Shown here: one piece after another, positions 5,862-7,573 of the stretch
How the letters are laid out: every line of letters begins with the position of its first letter
Numbering within the stretch: position 1 is the stretch's first letter
Assembly: GCA_031178645.1 (NCBI GenBank)
Contig: JAPSIP010000070.1
Coordinates: 1-7,573, forward strand
Length of the DNA stretch: 7,573 nucleotides
Source of the DNA: Paracoccus sp. (in: a-proteobacteria)
GTDB taxonomy: Bacteria; Pseudomonadota; Alphaproteobacteria; Rhodobacterales; Rhodobacteraceae
Reading direction: 5' to 3'
Translations under genes and position numbers: made by a program
Notes under the pieces: model-generated
Told to the model about the DNA's origin: nothing
Database searches by the model: none
Seen by the model: only the letters and a program-made list of their open reading frames with translations

Positions 5862-5918
5862 TCTTGACCCGGCCGGCCCAAGCGGGCTTCCTTGCCCAAA
5901 TCGCGAAAGACGCAAAAG

Positions 5919-6845
5919 ATGAAGCATTTTCTGGACATCCATACCACCGACAAGGCCGACCTGCGCTCGATCATCGACCAGGCCCTGGCCATGAAGACCG
6001 CCCGCAACAACCGCCCCAAGGGCACGCCCGACGATGAACAGCCCCTCGCGGGCCGCATGGTTGCGCTGATCTTCGAAAAGCCGTCCACCCGCACGCGCGT
6101 CAGCTTCGATGTGGGCGTGCGCCAGATGGGCGGACAGACCATGGTGTTGTCGGGGTCGGAAATGCAGCTTGGCCATGGCGAGACCATCGCCGACACGGCC
6201 CGCGTGCTGTCGCGCTATGTCGACCTGATCATGATCCGCACCTTCGAGGAAGCGACGCTTCTGGAAATGGCCGAACATGCCACGGTTCCCGTCATCAACG
6301 GCCTGACCAACCGCACCCATCCCTGCCAGATCATGGCCGATGTCATGACCTTCGAGGAACATCGCGGCCCCATCGCCGGCCGCAAGGTGGTCTGGGTGGG
6401 CGACGGCAACAATGTCTGCGCCAGCGTGATCCACGCCGCGGGCCAGTTCGGCTATGACTTCACCTTCAGCGGCCCGCCGCCGCTTGACCCGGAACGCGAT
6501 GCACTGGATTTCGCCCGCGCCCAGGGCGTCAGGGCGGAAATCGTGCGCGACCCCGCCCAGGCGGTCGAGGGCGCGGATTTGGTCATGGCCGATACCTGGG
6601 TGTCGATGCACGACCCGCAATCGGCCAAGGAACGCCGCCACAACCAGTTGCGCGGCTATCAGGTGAACGAAGCCTTGATGGCCCGCGCCAAACCCGACAG
6701 CCTGTTCATGCACTGCCTGCCCGCCCACCGCGAGGACGAGGTGACAAGCGCCGTCATGGACGGTCCGCATTCCGTCATCTGGGACGAGGCCGAGAACCGG
6801 CTCCATGCCCAGAAGGCCGTGATGCGGTGGTGCCTGGGCGTCTAG
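5919..6845 (+). CDS. argF: Ornithine carbamoyltransferase, anabolic
   Basis: Condenses ornithine and carbamoyl phosphate to citrulline in arginine synthesis; a cytoplasmic trimer in its family. The 308 residues match family length. Carbamoyl-phosphate motif STRTR is at 56-60 ([12 protein letters not shown]), HPCQ at 134-137, the ornithine-loop DTWVSM at 225-230, and the catalytic HCLP at 265-268. His replaces the usual Gly after DTWVSM (His231), followed by an insertion rich in charged residues ([15 protein letters not shown]). ATG 5919 is preferred to the in-frame TTG 5892, because [16 protein letters not shown] is the usual OTC beginning; the ribosome site is weak (GAAAGA, 5905-5910). Upstream lies the double-hairpin repeat and argD; downstream is a likely terminator. 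An aspartate carbamoyltransferase is excluded by DTWVSM and HPCQ. Confidence 0.96.
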   Translation: MKHFLDIHTTDKADLRSIIDQALAMKTARNNRPKGTPDDEQPLAGRMVALIFEKPSTRTRVSFDVGVRQMGGQTMVLSGSEMQLGHGETIADTARVLSRYVDLIMIRTFEEATLLEMAEHATVPVINGLTNRTHPCQIMADVMTFEEHRGPIAGRKVVWVGDGNNVCASVIHAAGQFGYDFTFSGPPPLDPERDALDFARAQGVRAEIVRDPAQAVEGADLVMADTWVSMHDPQSAKERRHNQLRGYQVNEALMARAKPDSLFMHCLPAHREDEVTSAVMDGPHSVIWDEAENRLHAQKAVMRWCLGV

Positions 6846-6857
6846 GCCGAGGTGCCG

Positions 6858-6881
6858 AACGCCCGCCCCCGGCGGGTGTTT
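6858..6881 (+). terminator. Likely intrinsic terminator of argF
   Basis: AACGCCCGCC (6858-6867), loop CCC, GGCGGGTGTT (6871-6880) form a 10-pair stem with a single G-T wobble. It begins 12 bases after the argF stop and ends in GTTT. The T-run is short (TGTTTC), so efficiency is uncertain, but the position and stem strength fit. It separates argF from the phoX promoter region. Confidence 0.65.
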
Positions 6882-6917
6882 CGCCCTTCCAGCCGGTTTT
6901 GAAAAACCTTCACATGG

Positions 6918-6949
6918 CTGACGCATCACTGTCGCACCGCACCCCTAAT
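6918..6949 (+). promoter_or_regulatory. Putative Pho box and -10 of phoX
   Basis: CTGACGC (6918-6924), four bases (ATCA), then CTGTCGC (6929-6935) reproduce the Pho box layout: two 7-base direct repeats on an 11-base period, close to the CTGTCAT-N4-CTGTCAC consensus bound by PhoB. Eight bases on, CCTAAT (6944-6949) matches four of six bases of TATAAT. This is the spacing seen when a Pho box replaces the -35 element. The next gene encodes a PhoX-type phosphatase, which is expected in the Pho regulon. The leader would be roughly 43 bases. Confidence 0.6.
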
Positions 6950-6999
6950 CGCTGCCCGACAGGCCATCAACGGCCCCAACGACCAGCCAGGAGAGCGCG

Positions 7000-7573
7000 A
7001 TGCGTGACCAGCAGACCCGCAACATCTTTCGCACCAGCAAGTTGGAAGAGGCCGACGGCCCCGGCCTCAATCCCACCGCCAACCGCACCATGGGCGAGAT
7101 CATCGCGGCCCGCTTCTCGCGCCGCGGCTTCCTTAAGGGCTCGATGGCCGTGACGGCGATTTCGGCCACGGTCAGCCCGATCGCGCTGCTGTCGGCGACC
7201 GATGCGCAGGCGCAGACCTCTGCCTCGGCCTTCGACTTCCCCGAAGTCACCGCAGGCGTGGACGCCGACCACCATGTCGCCCAAGGATATGACGCCGACG
7301 TGCTGCTGCGTTGGGGCGACAAGGTCTTTGCCGACGCGCCGGATTTCGACCCGCTGAACCAGTCCGAGGCCGCGCAGGAACGCCAGTTCGGCTATAACAA
7401 CGACTTCGTGGGCTTCATCCCGCTGGACGGCGCCGATGATCGCGGCTTGCTGGTCGTGAACCACGAATACACCAACGAACACCTGATGTTCCCCGGCATC
7501 GTCACCATCCGCGACGTCGAAGAAACCGCCGAAGATGGCACCGTCACGACCACGCAGGAGATCGAAGTGACCG
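7000..7573 (+). CDS. phoX: PhoX-family alkaline phosphatase, N-terminal part (runs off the window)
   Basis: PhoX enzymes are monomeric, calcium/iron-dependent alkaline phosphatases exported folded by the Tat system to free phosphate from organic esters. The 191 codons visible start at ATG 7000, with an AGGAG ribosome site six bases upstream (6989-6993). A twin-arginine signal SRRGFLKG (40-47) is followed by a hydrophobic stretch (about 49-66) and a signal-peptidase site after AQA (Ala71). The n-region of nearly 40 residues is long, as is common in PhoX. The mature start contains FGYNNDFVGFIPLDG and GLLVVNHEYTNEHLMFPG, typical of the DUF839/PhoX family. The metal-ligand and catalytic regions lie beyond the window. 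A putative Pho box upstream supports induction by phosphate starvation. A related DUF839 protein without phosphatase activity cannot be excluded from this fragment. Confidence 0.88.
   Translation, partial: MRDQQTRNIFRTSKLEEADGPGLNPTANRTMGEIIAARFSRRGFLKGSMAVTAISATVSPIALLSATDAQAQTSASAFDFPEVTAGVDADHHVAQGYDADVLLRWGDKVFADAPDFDPLNQSEAAQERQFGYNNDFVGFIPLDGADDRGLLVVNHEYTNEHLMFPGIVTIRDVEETAEDGTVTTTQEIEVT

Noticed and set aside
5864..5892. TTGACC as a -35 for argF
   Set aside because: The sequence at 17-base spacing (CTTCCT) is a poor -10, and the hexamer abuts the repeat element.
6895..6908. GGTTTT-GA-AAAACC inverted repeat
   Set aside because: A two-base gap cannot form a hairpin loop and no follow-on T-run exists; it may be an operator but nothing supports one over the nearby Pho box.
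5640..6929. 429-residue minus-strand open frame
   Set aside because: The longest frame in the window, but antisense to argF, the intergenic repeat and the terminator; its His/Gly/Ala-rich product has no domain I recognise.
1..7573. Search for mobile elements, defence systems or CRISPR
   Set aside because: No transposase, integrase, toxin-antitoxin pair, direct-repeat array or tRNA gene was seen; base composition and gene style look uniform.

Overview
The window is GC-rich, densely coded DNA. It most likely comes from an alphaproteobacterium of the order Rhodobacterales, with a Paracoccus/Rhodobacter-like style. The clues are a GcrA-family cell-cycle regulator (a family restricted to Alphaproteobacteria), the style of the ArgD and ArgF proteins, and an intergenic palindromic element that starts CAAATATCCCGGGGG, a form I associate with that group. 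The lineage is an inference from these markers; no rRNA is present.

Layout. At the left edge is the 5' part of a methionyl-tRNA synthetase gene (metG, minus strand, running off the window). Divergent from it lies a gene for an unnamed membrane protein (628-1506) with four DnaJ-type CxxCxGxG zinc motifs but no J domain. It is followed 44 bases later by nudC (NADH pyrophosphatase). nudC converges on, and overlaps by four bases, a minus-strand pair: gcrA, then a small MliC-type lysozyme inhibitor gene 25 bases downstream of it. Divergent from gcrA is an ABC-2 type permease gene with no ATPase gene beside it. The arginine biosynthesis pair argD and argF follows on the plus strand. The window ends in the first third or so of a gene for a Tat-exported PhoX-type alkaline phosphatase.

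How the genes relate. argD (acetylornithine aminotransferase) and argF (ornithine carbamoyltransferase) are two steps of the same pathway, before and after ornithine. The 189 bases between them hold a long bulged hairpin and then a double-hairpin repeat. argF ends in a hairpin that looks like an intrinsic terminator. Between that hairpin and phoX lies a well-formed Pho box: two 7-base repeats on an 11-base period, with a -10-like hexamer at the expected distance. This makes phoX a likely phosphate-starvation gene transcribed on its own.

No stretch over 300 bases lacks a gene. No tRNA, rRNA, CRISPR array, insertion sequence or phage gene was seen. Most of the window is ordinary chromosomal housekeeping DNA. 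The least explained items are the J-less zinc-motif membrane protein, the intergenic repeat before argF, and the Pho-type promoter.
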